This document shows, in pieces, positions 48,196 through 59,000 of a stretch of DNA of 64,000 nucleotides (position 1 is its first letter; the number at the start of each line of letters is the position of its first letter). This stretch comes from Sipunculus nudus (lineage: Eukaryota > Annelida > Sipuncula > Golfingiida > Sipunculidae). The position numbers were made by a program, and so were the translations under genes. The notes under the pieces are model-generated. The model saw only the letters and a program-made list of their open reading frames with translations. It was not told where the DNA came from and searched no databases. The DNA lies in NCBI GenBank assembly GCA_026874595.1, contig CM049310.1, positions 56,034,558-56,098,557 of the forward strand, in the 5' to 3' direction.

Positions 48196-48545
48196 CTGCT
48201 TAATCACAAGAATAGGATTATTTCCACAAGAAGAAGAGCGACTGACTCCCAGGTCCTATATAGCCATGTTTGTATTGATCAGCTTAGCACAAGGCCCACT
48301 TGACGGAGTGACACCCTCTAGTGCACCAGGGATGCCAGTTTTAGCAATGTTTAAGAAGCGGTTCTGCAGATGCTGAGAGCCGGCGGTCTGATGACGTGAG
48401 TGCCTATTTGTAATCAGTGCCTGCTAATTGATCCGTGGATGTTTCTCTCTGCTGCTTCAGCAGTCTGCTTCTTGATAGAAAATAATTCTCCAGTGGTTAC
48501 TGAGTTGTAAGCAGCCATCCTATATTACCCTTGTTTATGGTGGCA
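48196..48545 (-). promoter_or_regulatory. Candidate promoter and 5' non-coding exon
   Basis: On minus, GATTAAGCAG is followed by GTAAGATCTC, a consensus 5' splice site at 48196/48195. Upstream the DNA is more GC-rich than its surroundings and includes CTATATAGG (about 48256-48264). No long open frame is present, so if real this would be a leader exon. Low confidence. Confidence 0.22.
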
Positions 48546-49677
48546 ATCGCATGCTGCCGGCAGAATCTGCCTGGACGAGGCAGTGCAGGACACAGATCAA
48601 GTGCCAGAAAAGCTACAGTCTTTGTCATGTGTTAACAGCTCTGTGCTTGGCATGACAAATGAGCAAACAGAAATCCAGGTCTGCCCTGCCCTCCAGCAAT
48701 TAGTTATCCTTGTAGCCCTATACAGGTCAAAGTAAGCAATAAATTTCTGCCTCCAGGTATGTAGTTAGACTGGACAATGCACCAGACCATCCCCTCTGAG
48801 ACAAACATAATGTCATCCCTGTAGGCCACTGTCATTTATATTTTTCAGCCGCACATCTGTCTTATTTTCATTGATTTACATCAATCCTGCCTATCCTAAA
48901 CCAAAATGCGTCTCTCTCTAGCGGCAGAGGAAAAAATAACTGTGCCACAGTTTGTCCTTGCTTATATTAAGAAGACATATCATTTATTTAGTTTCTCTAC
49001 AATAGTGACTATATTTATTTTATCTCTGAATGTTTTATAAAAAAAATATAAAAAATTATTTATTTGATACATAAAATACTGAAAAGTTTTGTCCAGACAC
49101 ACTGAAATAACCCAATTATTCCATGTAAATTTGATAATTAATTTGATGGTTAAAAAACAAATGAAGCTTCTGATCAATGCTATTTGTTTGTCTAGTAAAA
49201 TTCTGGGATAGATATAATATTTATGAGTGAACCTGGGTGCAGTTTATCTCTAGAAATTCTTTTATTAAAAGAAAAAAAAAAATGTCAAAACTTAAGTTTT
49301 TCTGAGGGGGGAACCATGAGCCATGTAACCATTAAATGTTTGGATGGATCCAAATGCAAATTTGGGGATTTATTTCTTTAATTTTGTTAATATTGCTAGA
49401 TGCTAGCCACATAATAATTAAGGTAGGGTCAAACTTAACAAATAAAAAAAATATGCGATGCTTTTACTTACAGGACAGTGTAACCAGATGTGGTGTACAT
49501 TTTACAGGATTATAAAAAGACTGTTTTAGGTTGCGCAACATGGTGTAAAGATTACAGCAGTGTCAGAACAAGATTTTGTCCCTTTTTCCACAAATGTCAG
49601 TAAAATGTCATCACAGTGACATCATCATTAAAATTGCAGAGTGCAATAACAGTGAATGAATTAAAGGATGACATAAA
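48546..49677. other. No gene recognised
   Basis: AT-rich, with A-runs near 49270 and no recognised repeat or coding frame. Confidence 0.4.
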
Positions 49678-50204
49678 CAAGTGGCCCATGGGCCATGACG
49701 CTCAGCTGAATTCAAGGAATGTTGAACAATGAGCAAAATGACTGCCAGAGTGCAAACAAATCATGAATTTTGTGAAAAGTCCTTAGAAATGGGTTTCAGT
49801 GGGCTTTTGGACAGATGACAACTTCATTTGAAGGTCTCATAAATAGAAAAAAAAATGCGTAAAAATTTGGAAAAAATACAGGGAGTGCCACCAGTCTGCA
49901 GGAACTGATGGAACACACCATGATCAATATGCATGCAAAGAATCATGGCAATCAGTGCATTAGTTATTCAGATACTGGAGCTTTTATATCAACTTTTTAA
50001 TTATTATGGGTGGTACTTTGGAGCCCAATAGCTCCGAGAATATAGGTTGCAGTGACCTAATTTCAAGTTTCCAAGGAGATCTTTTTTAAACCTATATGGG
50101 TGTTCAGTAAGAAGTTTCTAGGTCCAGCAGTTATGATATGTGCCTTGTTAACAGATGGCTGGATGGACAGACCGCGGACGAGAACTTGCAGTCAGCTTAG
50201 CTAA
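49678..50204 (-). mobile_element. HL-2 Helentron-like element, short, both ends present
   Basis: On minus it starts TTAGCTAAGCTGACTGC at 50204. It ends TCAGCTGAGCGTCATGGCCC with a perfect hairpin GGCCCATGGGCC (about 49683-49694), then ACTTGT followed by T. The start and CAGCTGAGC near the end form a subterminal inverted repeat. The core is a single unit with AGTGCCACCAGTCTGCAGG, a decayed GGTGGCGCCACC. Confidence 0.7.
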
Positions 50205-50442
50205 TAAGCATAAAGCCTTCTGACAGGAAAACCTTGTAGCACAAGAGGTACAACACTCACATGATGTGCTTAAACTAAATAGTCTAAAAGACAAGATTAA
50301 AGAACATGCATTTACTCTAAGTGTGGTATTCTATTCCAGTATGTTTGTTATTACAAGATTTCACTGCAAGTCATTTAGCAGACTGAAACAGTTTGATATT
50401 TTAAGCCATTTTTAAGATTTTTTTCTAACTTTTGAAACTAGG
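50205..50442. other. Spacer between HL-2 and LTR element
   Basis: AT-rich, about 240 bp, with no gene or repeat recognised. Confidence 0.4.
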
Positions 50443-50578
50443 CACGACAAACAACAACAATGTCCTTATATCGGATCAAGCCTTTATATGGATGTAAGGC
50501 GGACACAGAACGGAGATGACCGTAAACGCACGTGGTAACAATGAACATTAGTTTAACTAACTGCCGTAAGGTGGCGCA
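50443..50578 (-). repeat. 3' LTR
   Basis: On minus it begins TGCGCCACCTTACGGCAG and ends TTGTTGTTTGTCGTG. Identical to the other LTR except for one missing C near the start. At about 136 bp it is very short for Ty3/gypsy. ATATAAAGG inside could be a TATA box. Confidence 0.95.
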
Positions 50579-50595
50579 ACCACCTCCCTTACCTT
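50579..50595 (-). other. Polypurine tract
   Basis: On minus, AAGGTAAGGGAGGTGG precedes the 3' LTR directly. This is the expected priming site for plus-strand DNA synthesis. Confidence 0.75.
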
Positions 50596-50848
50596 CACAA
50601 AGGAAAGTAAGACACATCAACATAGAAATAATCACACTGCTGGCCAGGCTAGAGTTCACATTCCTCACTGATGAAGGTACTGAAGTAATTGGGATACAGC
50701 ACAACTGGGTTTAGGTGAGCGGCGCTAGGCTCGCACTCACTTAATACAGGAAATAAAAGGGTACCACAACAGTGAGTTGTGGGGTCATTGAGCATGCAAC
50801 ATAGATAATAATAAAATGAGTTCTTAATGTAAAACGAACAAGGTAACA

Positions 50849-51940
50849 CTAGTCCATGACCCATGTACCACTATCCTGCCAGGCTGGGGGTTTTCTTGAC
50901 CGTGAGGACCGGCGTAGTGGGGCGTTGAGGGTAATGTTACCCTCAAGCAGGGCGGGCGAAGAGGGTTTGGACAACTCAGACGTGGCTATCACGTGATTCT
51001 CTGGTATCCGATGCTCTGGTGATGGGCCGGCTGGGGGGTCGGGCTGAAGTACTATTTCAGGTGGCACGGGTGGCGGATACTGCGCAGGATAGTGATCCGT
51101 TGTTGCCATAGGAGGCGCTGTCTGTGGCGCTGCATGCGCTGACTCAGTGTCAGAATCAGAACAGTTGTCCAAGCCTCTGACGGGGCCAGTGTGTGGGCCA
51201 CCTAAGAAGGTAGATATGACAGGATAACAATCTGCGATTCTCACATCATAACACTTAGACCGAAACTGAGACTTAGTGAATTTTCTGACCTGGCAAGTTG
51301 TATCAGACACCTCTGTAACCATGTATTTGTCTCTTGCTCTGGTTTTATCTCGGTCAGCATACAGGTATACGAGGTCCCCGACTTGAAGGTCATATTGGCG
51401 AGACTGTGATTTGCCATTAGATTTAGCCGTAGCACTGGGACCATGATTTTGTTCGCGGGTAAAGTGTTGTTGTAGGATAATTTGACGGTCATCAATAGGT
51501 AATTGCTCACCTGTTATCTGATCCCGTTGGGTCCATATTTCCCTTGCGGAAAGACCAGCTTTCCGGATTCTGGTATTCATGTTGGCTGTGGCTTGAGCCA
51601 GTGTTAGCTTAGTTAAAGGGCCACCTTCGGGGCAAATCTTGAGGCATTCTAAACCGAGCTCATTGATGGCATGTTCGGCGACAGGGTTTTTATTTATATT
51701 TTTTGACCGGCCAAGCTCCAGGGTTATTCCATGGGCTTTAAGTAGGGGCTCGCTGGCAAGGGCCTGGAAACCTGGGGCCTGATCCACCCTGATGTGCACA
51801 CCGTAATCCCCCAGTGATCGCAGCTCGGCGCACATGGTCAGTATGGCGTCTCGTAACGTACGTTGTTGCTCATTGTCGATCAGCATTGTGAGGGTGTAAG
51901 ATGAAACAGTCTCGCGTAGTATGAGAATGTACTGGCGAAG
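50849..51940 (-). pseudogene. C-terminal integrase, separated by frameshift
   Basis: This frame continues the integrase where the Gag-Pol frame leaves it. The shift lies at about 51930-51945, where the downstream frame starts one base earlier. It carries catalytic Asp in HIRVDQAPGF and Glu in NPVAEHAIN, with exactly 35 residues between, which is the DD35E pattern of retroviral/Ty3 integrases. After that come a basic C-terminal region (YDLQVGDLVYLYADRDK, reminiscent of integrase C-terminal folds), a Pro-rich stretch and a tail APLRRSSRSRKPPAW. No chromodomain is recognised. The formal open frame extends to 52060, but residues upstream of the shift are out-of-frame readthrough. A single-base insertion in the genome or a read error are both possible. 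Programmed frameshifting inside the integrase core is unlikely. Confidence 0.85.
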
Positions 51941-54900
51941 CAGCGCATAACATCGGCACTGAATGACAAACCGATCCGGTCTGGGGGTGCTGTGGATGAT
52001 TGTTGAAGTAGCTGATTGGGGACTGACCGTAGGGCAGTGCAGTGATGACATGACGAACAAACTAATTCGATAGCTCTACCCAGGTCAAGAGCATAAAAAT
52101 AGCGTGAGGTAACCTGTTTCATCTGGTGGCGACTAGGATGGTCAAAGCGGATGTGGATAGCTGTAAGGAGTCCATCCAAGACCTTGCGTGGCACAACAAT
52201 ACGCTCTCGCGTTGGTTGAAAAGGCGGATCAGTTCGTACAATGAGGAGACCATCTCTAGCAATGGTGACGTTATTGAGGTACCTCTTGACGTCAGGAATT
52301 TTGGTTATTTTCTTGGATGGACGCGTGCCCTGTGACAGATGGGAGTGAGTACGTTTCAGATCAGGGCACTCATGTTGGATAGCGTGCCAGGCTGCGCGGC
52401 TGGTAAATGGCATACTGTTCGAACCGACGATGACGTCACGTATGGTCAATTTTCGGATGACAGAGTCCTCAGTCTCCTGTACAAAAACACACAACTGACA
52501 GCTTTGGTCAGGACAAGTCAAAGGATTTCTGCTAGCATAGTCTGATGGTAAGTTGGCCTCACCTGCGATATGACGGACCGTGACCTGGTACCGACTGACG
52601 ATGGACAAAAATGTTGTCACTCGGGAGCTGGTAGAGAACTCTCCTCTGCAGAGTTTGTTGTAGGCTAATACGCATGGGCGACTGTCTGTCAGTACCTGGG
52701 TAGGATGGTGCGATTGAGTAATATAGGGGGAGAAATGCTTCACAGCTGCTCCGATGCATAGTGCCTCCACCTCACACGGAAGCCATGTTATTTGGTGTTT
52801 ACGGAGCTTTGCATTAAAGAACCCTGCCAAATGGAGTTTATCATCTCGCAGTACATATAGTGTGGCACCTATACCACATTGTTTTACAGATCCGTCAGTG
52901 ACGACCCAGAGACAGTCGTCTGGTCTCGGCAAAGTAATTACCTTATTGTCACGGAGGCGTAACTGAGAATGTGTGAATGTGGTTAATAGCTCATCAGTCC
53001 ATTCAATTTTGTCACGAGATGGCTTGCCTGCAGTGTGCCTTTCGAGGGGGTCCAGCAGGTCAGCATACCCGGGCAGCACCCGACTGAGCACTTTGTATGC
53101 GCCGATATATGATCTTAACCCTTTGATTGTCGATGGGGGCTCCACAGAAGATAGTGCGGCGATTCTGTGAGGGCTAGCTTTGAGGGTACCACTGGACCAA
53201 ACCCATCCAAGAATAACTGTTGTTGTAGGGCATATGATAGTTTTCGCTGCGTGTAGGCTGATGTTGTTACGTTTGAGGGAGGCAAGGACCTGGCCCCAGT
53301 GATTTAATAGATCTTCCGGTGTGTCACCTCCCACGAAGAGATCATCAGCTATTTTAGCTACACATCCTTCTTGAATGAAATCACCGAGCACTCTGCACAT
53401 CAGCTCCTCCAGATATGTTTCAGATCCAGGCATGCCCATGGCACACCTGGTATACACGCGTATCCCTTTGAAAGGTGTGACTACACCACAATATTTCATC
53501 GAAGACTGGGAAAGGGGGATTTGGTAGAATGCATGGCGAAGGTCGGTAACTATGATGTATTTCCACCGTCCTATGTCTCTGAGGACACTGTCCACATTCG
53601 GCATGAGGGAGGGCTGGGGTTTACTGTACTGTCCTACTTCCCCGAATGAGGTCACCAGCCGACTCCCCCCGTTCGGTTTTTTTACCAGAAATGACAGGTT
53701 TAGGTATTCAACACAGACGTTCACTTCCTCGGGTGAAGCGAAGACTCCGGCAGATTCAAGCTCATCAAATTTCTGTTGGAGTTCAATCATTGACTTCCGG
53801 TTGTAATGTGGTATACGGCCCTTCCGTTGTGGGGGGAGGGTCGGGCCCATATTGACAACTGCCTCAATTTTCCCACTGACCCCGTTATACTTAGATATAG
53901 TGGGTTTAAACACACTGTCATAGTCCATGTTCAGGTCAGTAAACATGTCGCGTATTGTTTTGGGTAGACATTGATCCGGATCGACTGATACCTGATGGGA
54001 ATGGGAACCACTGGCTGTTTCGCGAGACATAACAACCTTATTGGCCTGGGGGTCACATACTGTAGGTAGTGTTTGATCCTCAGAGACTTGCGATATATGA
54101 TGTAACTGGCATAAGTGTTCATTGCGTTTAAGTAATATAGCCTCTTCTGTGGTATTTACGAGTCGCAAAGTGTGGCCAATGGACTGTATTTCTTGAGGAG
54201 CAGGCCATGCTTTGTCTGGGCTAACATGTTTGTTGCATGGCGCGTCAAACCGTGGTTCAAGTGCCCAAACAGAGTCAGGTTCAGTGTCATGTGGTGCCTC
54301 TAAATCAATAAATTCACCCAGAAGAACTACAGTCTGTTTAGGGGGGGCACGAATCAAGAATATCTGGGCAGGCCTGGTTGAAACATCACTATTACGTGGG
54401 GTTTTGTAATATACAACATCAGTTCCATGAATGACAACTTGTTTCTTGGCAGAACGTATGGCTATGTCATTGTCAGTGAGAAATGGAGTGCCAGCTAGTA
54501 TTTTGACATCTAGTTGTTTTACCACAAGGGCGTCGAGCTGATATGTATATGGCCCTCTGGTTAATTCGCAGTGAACCTCACCTATAATATCCAGTGGCGT
54601 GACGCCATCCGCCTGTCTGGCCATCTGGGATGCAGGGGTTATAGGTAAGCCAATGGCATGAGCCGAGGATTCTTTGATCATATTAGTAGTCGCACCAGTG
54701 TCAAGTGTGAGATGGACCAACTTGTTGTTATAGTATGTGTTCAGATAGGGGGATTGCTCAACATTACATCTACGGACACTGGGTGTGTCGAATAAGGCGC
54801 AAGGCACATCATCCCTACCTCCGTGGTCTTCGATACTCTCCTCGTAATCAATACTGTCCTCCACTTCAGTAATAAGGCGCGATCTAGCCATATATCGCCT

Positions 54901-55530
54901 GTCACTGTCAGGCAAGAATTTGCATTCACTTAGATTGTGAGATGTGTAAGGTCGGTTAGCTGTTTTGCATAGTATGCACGATTTTCGTCTTTTGAATACA
55001 GGGCGTGAACTGTTGGTCGGAACGAATCTCTGTGTATGGGCAGCTAGTGTGGCTGTGCGCATGGCTCTCGTGTCCTCAATAGTGTTTAACTCTTCTAGTA
55101 GAGAGGGTAAAGCCTGGGATATTTCCGGTTTGATGGAAGCAAGTGACTTATTCCTGAGCTCAGTCCCGTATTTTTGTTTGACCAAGCGAGGCAAACAAAC
55201 ATGAATGAGCTGGAGCCATATCACGACGACAGTGTTCTCGAGTGTTGGGGTTAAATCCTCGTCCTCTGACACATTTGCTCCGTGATGGGTGATGCCACAA
55301 TCAGTCGTTAACAGATTGTCTTCGAAGAACGCCATTATACGTTGATATAGGTCCTCAGGGCGTTCATCAGGTGATAGTTTGATATTGGCCAGATCCAGAA
55401 AGTGTGAGCCCGTGGACTGGAAACCGTAATGCTGTCTTATCAGGTACCAAATGCCTTTGAGGGAAGTTGATCCTTTTATTATGGAATTTCGTGAAATCAC
55501 TGTGCAGTAATTAGCGATTTGACCCAGCAT
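51880..55530 (-). CDS. Gag-Pol polyprotein (gag, PR, RT, RNase H, N-terminal integrase)
   Basis: A 1216-residue frame. Residues 1-180 are Gag-like. A zinc knuckle of unusual spacing follows: C185-X2-C188-X9-H198-X4-C203. Protease has LTLDTGA (Asp277) and a downstream ILAGTPF. Reverse transcriptase covers about 610-780, with VTDLRHAFYQIPL (Asp663) and the catalytic box IADD (727-730) in place of the usual YxDD. RNase H has TDGS (Asp879), E920 or E922, TDS (Asp949) and H987...D997. Integrase begins with an H1126/H1131 and C1158/C1161/C1164 zinc module and reaches the first catalytic Asp (SADV, Asp1193). The frame then leaves the integrase fold and stops at residue 1216. Upstream of the first ATG the frame stays open for about 100 nt, while a possible earlier gag ATG (55649-55647) is in another frame and soon stops. 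The true gag start may therefore have been lost by a second indel. Confidence 0.93.
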   Translation of the reverse strand: MLGQIANYCTVISRNSIIKGSTSLKGIWYLIRQHYGFQSTGSHFLDLANIKLSPDERPEDLYQRIMAFFEDNLLTTDCGITHHGANVSEDEDLTPTLENTVVVIWLQLIHVCLPRLVKQKYGTELRNKSLASIKPEISQALPSLLEELNTIEDTRAMRTATLAAHTQRFVPTNSSRPVFKRRKSCILCKTANRPYTSHNLSECKFLPDSDRRYMARSRLITEVEDSIDYEESIEDHGGRDDVPCALFDTPSVRRCNVEQSPYLNTYYNNKLVHLTLDTGATTNMIKESSAHAIGLPITPASQMARQADGVTPLDIIGEVHCELTRGPYTYQLDALVVKQLDVKILAGTPFLTDNDIAIRSAKKQVVIHGTDVVYYKTPRNSDVSTRPAQIFLIRAPPKQTVVLLGEFIDLEAPHDTEPDSVWALEPRFDAPCNKHVSPDKAWPAPQEIQSIGHTLRLVNTTEEAILLKRNEHLCQLHHISQVSEDQTLPTVCDPQANKVVMSRETASGSHSHQVSVDPDQCLPKTIRDMFTDLNMDYDSVFKPTISKYNGVSGKIEAVVNMGPTLPPQRKGRIPHYNRKSMIELQQKFDELESAGVFASPEEVNVCVEYLNLSFLVKKPNGGSRLVTSFGEVGQYSKPQPSLMPNVDSVLRDIGRWKYIIVTDLRHAFYQIPLSQSSMKYCGVVTPFKGIRVYTRCAMGMPGSETYLEELMCRVLGDFIQEGCVAKIADDLFVGGDTPEDLLNHWGQVLASLKRNNISLHAAKTIICPTTTVILGWVWSSGTLKASPHRIAALSSVEPPSTIKGLRSYIGAYKVLSRVLPGYADLLDPLERHTAGKPSRDKIEWTDELLTTFTHSQLRLRDNKVITLPRPDDCLWVVTDGSVKQCGIGATLYVLRDDKLHLAGFFNAKLRKHQITWLPCEVEALCIGAAVKHFSPYITQSHHPTQVLTDSRPCVLAYNKLCRGEFSTSSRVTTFLSIVSRYQVTVRHIAGEANLPSDYASRNPLTCPDQSCQLCVFVQETEDSVIRKLTIRDVIVGSNSMPFTSRAAWHAIQHECPDLKRTHSHLSQGTRPSKKITKIPDVKRYLNNVTIARDGLLIVRTDPPFQPTRERIVVPRKVLDGLLTAIHIRFDHPSRHQMKQVTSRYFYALDLGRAIELVCSSCHHCTALRSVPNQLLQQSSTAPPDRIGLSFSADVMRCFASTFSYYARLFHLTPSQC

Positions 55531-55945
55531 AAGTTCTAAATGGGCAGTTTTCTGCGCTGCAGTAAGTCTGCTGTCAGCAGCTACGCTTGGCCCGTCATCA
55601 CTTAAACCTCTGTTTGGGTTGGAGGCGGTTTTCCTTTACCAAGTAACATCTCCTAAGAAGGGAGCAAAGTTCCTGTCTAAGGACAATATATAAATGAGGT
55701 TTTGTTTCCAGTTCTCAAAGGAATTCACAGTTTCATGAGTGGTCAGCTGCCATTGTTTCGGCGCTCTGGGAGTTGCCATGCTTTTACTTTAGCAGGAGAT
55801 GTACAATTACAACAGTGGGCGATAATACCTGCGTTTGGCAGCTTGTCACTGGTTCAGGCAGAATGTCTATGGATCCGGGCACTTGTGGGCTACAAGGTGT
55901 GAGTGCTGTTGTATAGGGTCTTCTTTGCGACGAAGACGTGGGCTA

Positions 55946-55961
55946 GATCCTGCTGCCACCA
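55946..55961 (-). other. Primer-binding site (tRNA)
   Basis: On minus the sequence TGGTGGCAGCAGGATC abuts the 5' LTR. Its reverse complement ends in CCACCA, as a charged-ready tRNA 3' end would (acceptor strand TGCTGCC, discriminator A, CCA). A tRNA-Leu is the nearest I can suggest, but the isoacceptor is not established. The first two bases may be shared with the LTR end. Confidence 0.6.
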
Positions 55962-56096
55962 CGACAAACAACAACAATGTCCTTATATCGGATCAAGCCT
56001 TTATATGGATGTAAGGCGGACACAGAACGGAGATGACCGTAAACGCACGTGGTAACAATGAACATTAGTTTAACTAACTGCCGTAAGGTGGCGGCA
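55960..56096 (-). repeat. 5' LTR
   Basis: On minus it begins TGCCGCCACCTTACGGCAG and ends TTTGTCGTG just before, or overlapping by a few bases, the primer-binding site. A TATA-like CATATAAAGG lies near its middle. Provides the promoter for the element's transcript. Confidence 0.95.
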
Positions 56097-59000
56097 ATAC
56101 TTGTATGCAACTTGTTATTTCTAGTACACATATGCCCTTCAGTGTACAAGCAAAGTATATCTGAATCAGGTATTTTCACCTTTCCAATGGAAAGACATTA
56201 ATATCACAGAAAAAAAATTGCCTTTCTGCTAAACATGCATCCTATCATCATATCAAACATCTTACATGCAATCCTACATGCACACTTATATGCAAAAGGA
56301 ACTGAATGTTTTCAAAAGTAAGACTGTGGTATCAGAAACATCACTGTGCAGTGAAAAAAATACAGGAAAATATGAGGGCCTACATGCCAGAAAGTCAGTA
56401 CAAGAAAATATTGACCACTTTTATAGGAAAATTTAGGAAATATATGGAGTTGGTGGAACACCACCTGTAGTTTAGTGTCATGTGTGTAACAACTTATCTG
56501 CTACTACCGGTATTGTATAAAAGATCTATGTGTTCACCTTTCTGATGGATGGTACCAAATGAATAATGCCTTTCTGTGTGTGTTTGCCTGTCTGAGATGG
56601 GCAGAAAGGTGTTATAACGACCCCTGCCAGTATCTCTGATAAGTCAGATGTCACACTAGTGCAGGATATGTATGAGTCACAGACACCTGATACATTTCTG
56701 ATATGTAATTATATACAGGACAGGTGTGTGACATGATCCTAATATCCCTGTGCTGTGCAACCTTAAATGTTATTAGTGTGCCTCGATCTACTGTGTCATA
56801 TCCAAACACATTGTAATAAATCTGAATCCCTCATATATATCAGCAATGTAATATTAAATGCGGATATGATACAAGATGCTTATGGCATAAAATCTGATTG
56901 GAAATCTGAGCAGTGTAACACCATACCTGACATGAACGTGAATGTGTGACATAATCTCAACTAAGGATGTGACAATTTCCTGAATACCTGATGCAATTAA
57001 TCTACAGTATGCAACTGGAAACTGAATCATGATTATAATCATCCTAAAATATTTAAGGATTTGGGGGTGGTCCAAAAAAAAAAACGTTATTCCACTCTCA
57101 ACTTTGCCAATAGCACAGTACAATTGCCACACCACCAAACTTGATCTCTCCACCAACAGATTCTCACATGCATGCTGTCCTCAGAGTACTATCACATCCC
57201 CACACCATTATCAAACCCTGAGTTTATTTCTCCAAATTCTACGAAAATGCTCATGGGGGCTGCCATTTTGCAAACACACTAAATCCCAGATGTTACAGGT
57301 CATTTGTCGAAATTAAGAGTATACGGCTATATTTTTTAAATTAAAATTTTGATGAGGAAAGATATAAGACCACCTCCAGTGACACTGTCTGTGGATTCAT
57401 AGGACTTTACTCTTATAGACTATCTGGTAAGCTTTTCAATAATGTCACATTTATTTTTTGTTAATTATAAGACATTTGAAAAAGCAGAACTCTATAATCT
57501 CTTATTTTTATTTTGTACTCTATAATAATGATCAGATCCTTCTCATGCAGATAACCAGAATTGTTTAAAGTATTTATGTGAAATAATTAAATCAGCAATC
57601 AAATTGAAAGGCCAGTAACTGATAATTCAATCAAACTGAAAACCTCAGACAATTCACATCATAATCTCAACAGTATTGTAGAGTAGTTCTGATATGTTTA
57701 AACAATGCAATAGTTGCTGAACAATCTTTGAAGGGCTGTAATGAACATCTGAACACTCAAGAGTCTGTGAACTATGCAAGAAATATTTGCCTACTGCATT
57801 ATCACTGGTTCACAGATCTTATGAGAAACCTTATTTAAGCTAAAAGACATATAAAGAATGAATAAAACAATTCCCTTCATAAGATGCTTGGTATCCAGTA
57901 ATTTGCTGTGTCCTCATTCGGCTCATTGTTAGTTGCAAAGGACATGGCTTATTGCATATGACACATCAGCACTGAACCAAATTTAAAGCAAAATATTATG
58001 TATGTATACACATTACTCAATATGCAGTAGGGTTATTTTGTTATAAATTAATCAATATACCGTAGGGTTATTTTGTTATAAATATCTCTGTAAGGCATTA
58101 GTTTTGCAAACTGATTTGCGTATTGCAATGCCGTATCGTGAATCAGTTCGTATCGCAAGTTGCCTGGTGATACACAGCACAGGGCCAGAATGTTTACATA
58201 CTGTGGTTGTCTTCTTATTTGCGGTGGCTCAAATTCGCGATATTCGCGGTCGCTCCCTGACCGCGAAAATGAAACCACGCAGTTTTGAATGCACATATAC
58301 CAGACCGAAATCATTAATTTCAGAAGCTGCCGATAGTTTGCGACAGTTGATATTTATCTTCAGCTATGTAGTGATTGTCCATCAAGCCTGGTGCATATCC
58401 GATAAATGATTCAGCTTCAGGGAGAATGCTGGGCCCATTTTAAATAATATCGGTTGGCTTTGATGCAAAAAACCGGGACCCTTTGCAGGTGCGTGCTAAC
58501 TCCGGCGGACGCGCCCGGGAGTTATTCCTTTCCCCCGGCACATGACTGGAAAGTGTCAATGCCCGCTGGGCAGTAATATTTAAAAATTACGTGTATGTGT
58601 GCCAAGTTAGATGACATCCAGTGCCGCTGAAAAATGAATATTAAGTAGAAGGTACTTGTTCACATTGTGCCGTATTTAGTCATGTTAATGAATAAAATTT
58701 GCCACTAAAGTAGTGAACATATCCGCTAGGGTTGCGCCGCGCCACCTTGTAATTGTATAAAAGAAATCATGTGAAATCATGACGCGCCAAACGATGCATG
58801 ATTGGCTAGTGATGACGTGAGTTTTGAATATATTTGAAAGGTCGCAGTTCATGTTGGGGCCGAAGTGCCTTAAAACAGTGGAATATTTTGTTATGGGTTC
58901 ATAACTGAAATAAGATGAGTATGGAACCCGGGTCACCTGGTGTGTAATTCTCAGCCTTGCACCAAGGCAATGGAATATTATGTTTTGCTTCAGATTTTAA

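Larger units (their letters stand above)
50443..56096 (-). mobile_element. Ty3/gypsy-type LTR retrotransposon
   Basis: A 5.65-kb element with nearly identical 136-137-bp LTRs, a primer-binding site, a gag-pol reading frame and a polypurine tract, all on the minus strand. The domain order protease, reverse transcriptase, RNase H, integrase is that of Ty3/gypsy, not copia. No env-like frame is present. The LTRs differ only by a 1-nt indel near one end, so insertion is recent. No convincing target duplication is seen: plus-strand flanks are ...GAAACTAGG and ATACTTGTA.... The reading frame is broken within integrase, so this copy is probably not autonomous unless the break is a sequencing error. 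GC content is higher than in its surroundings. Confidence 0.95.

Noticed and set aside
50849-52060. Separate host or env gene downstream of Gag-Pol
   Set aside because: It contains the second Asp and the Glu of DD35E and continues the integrase in a shifted frame, so it is part of pol.
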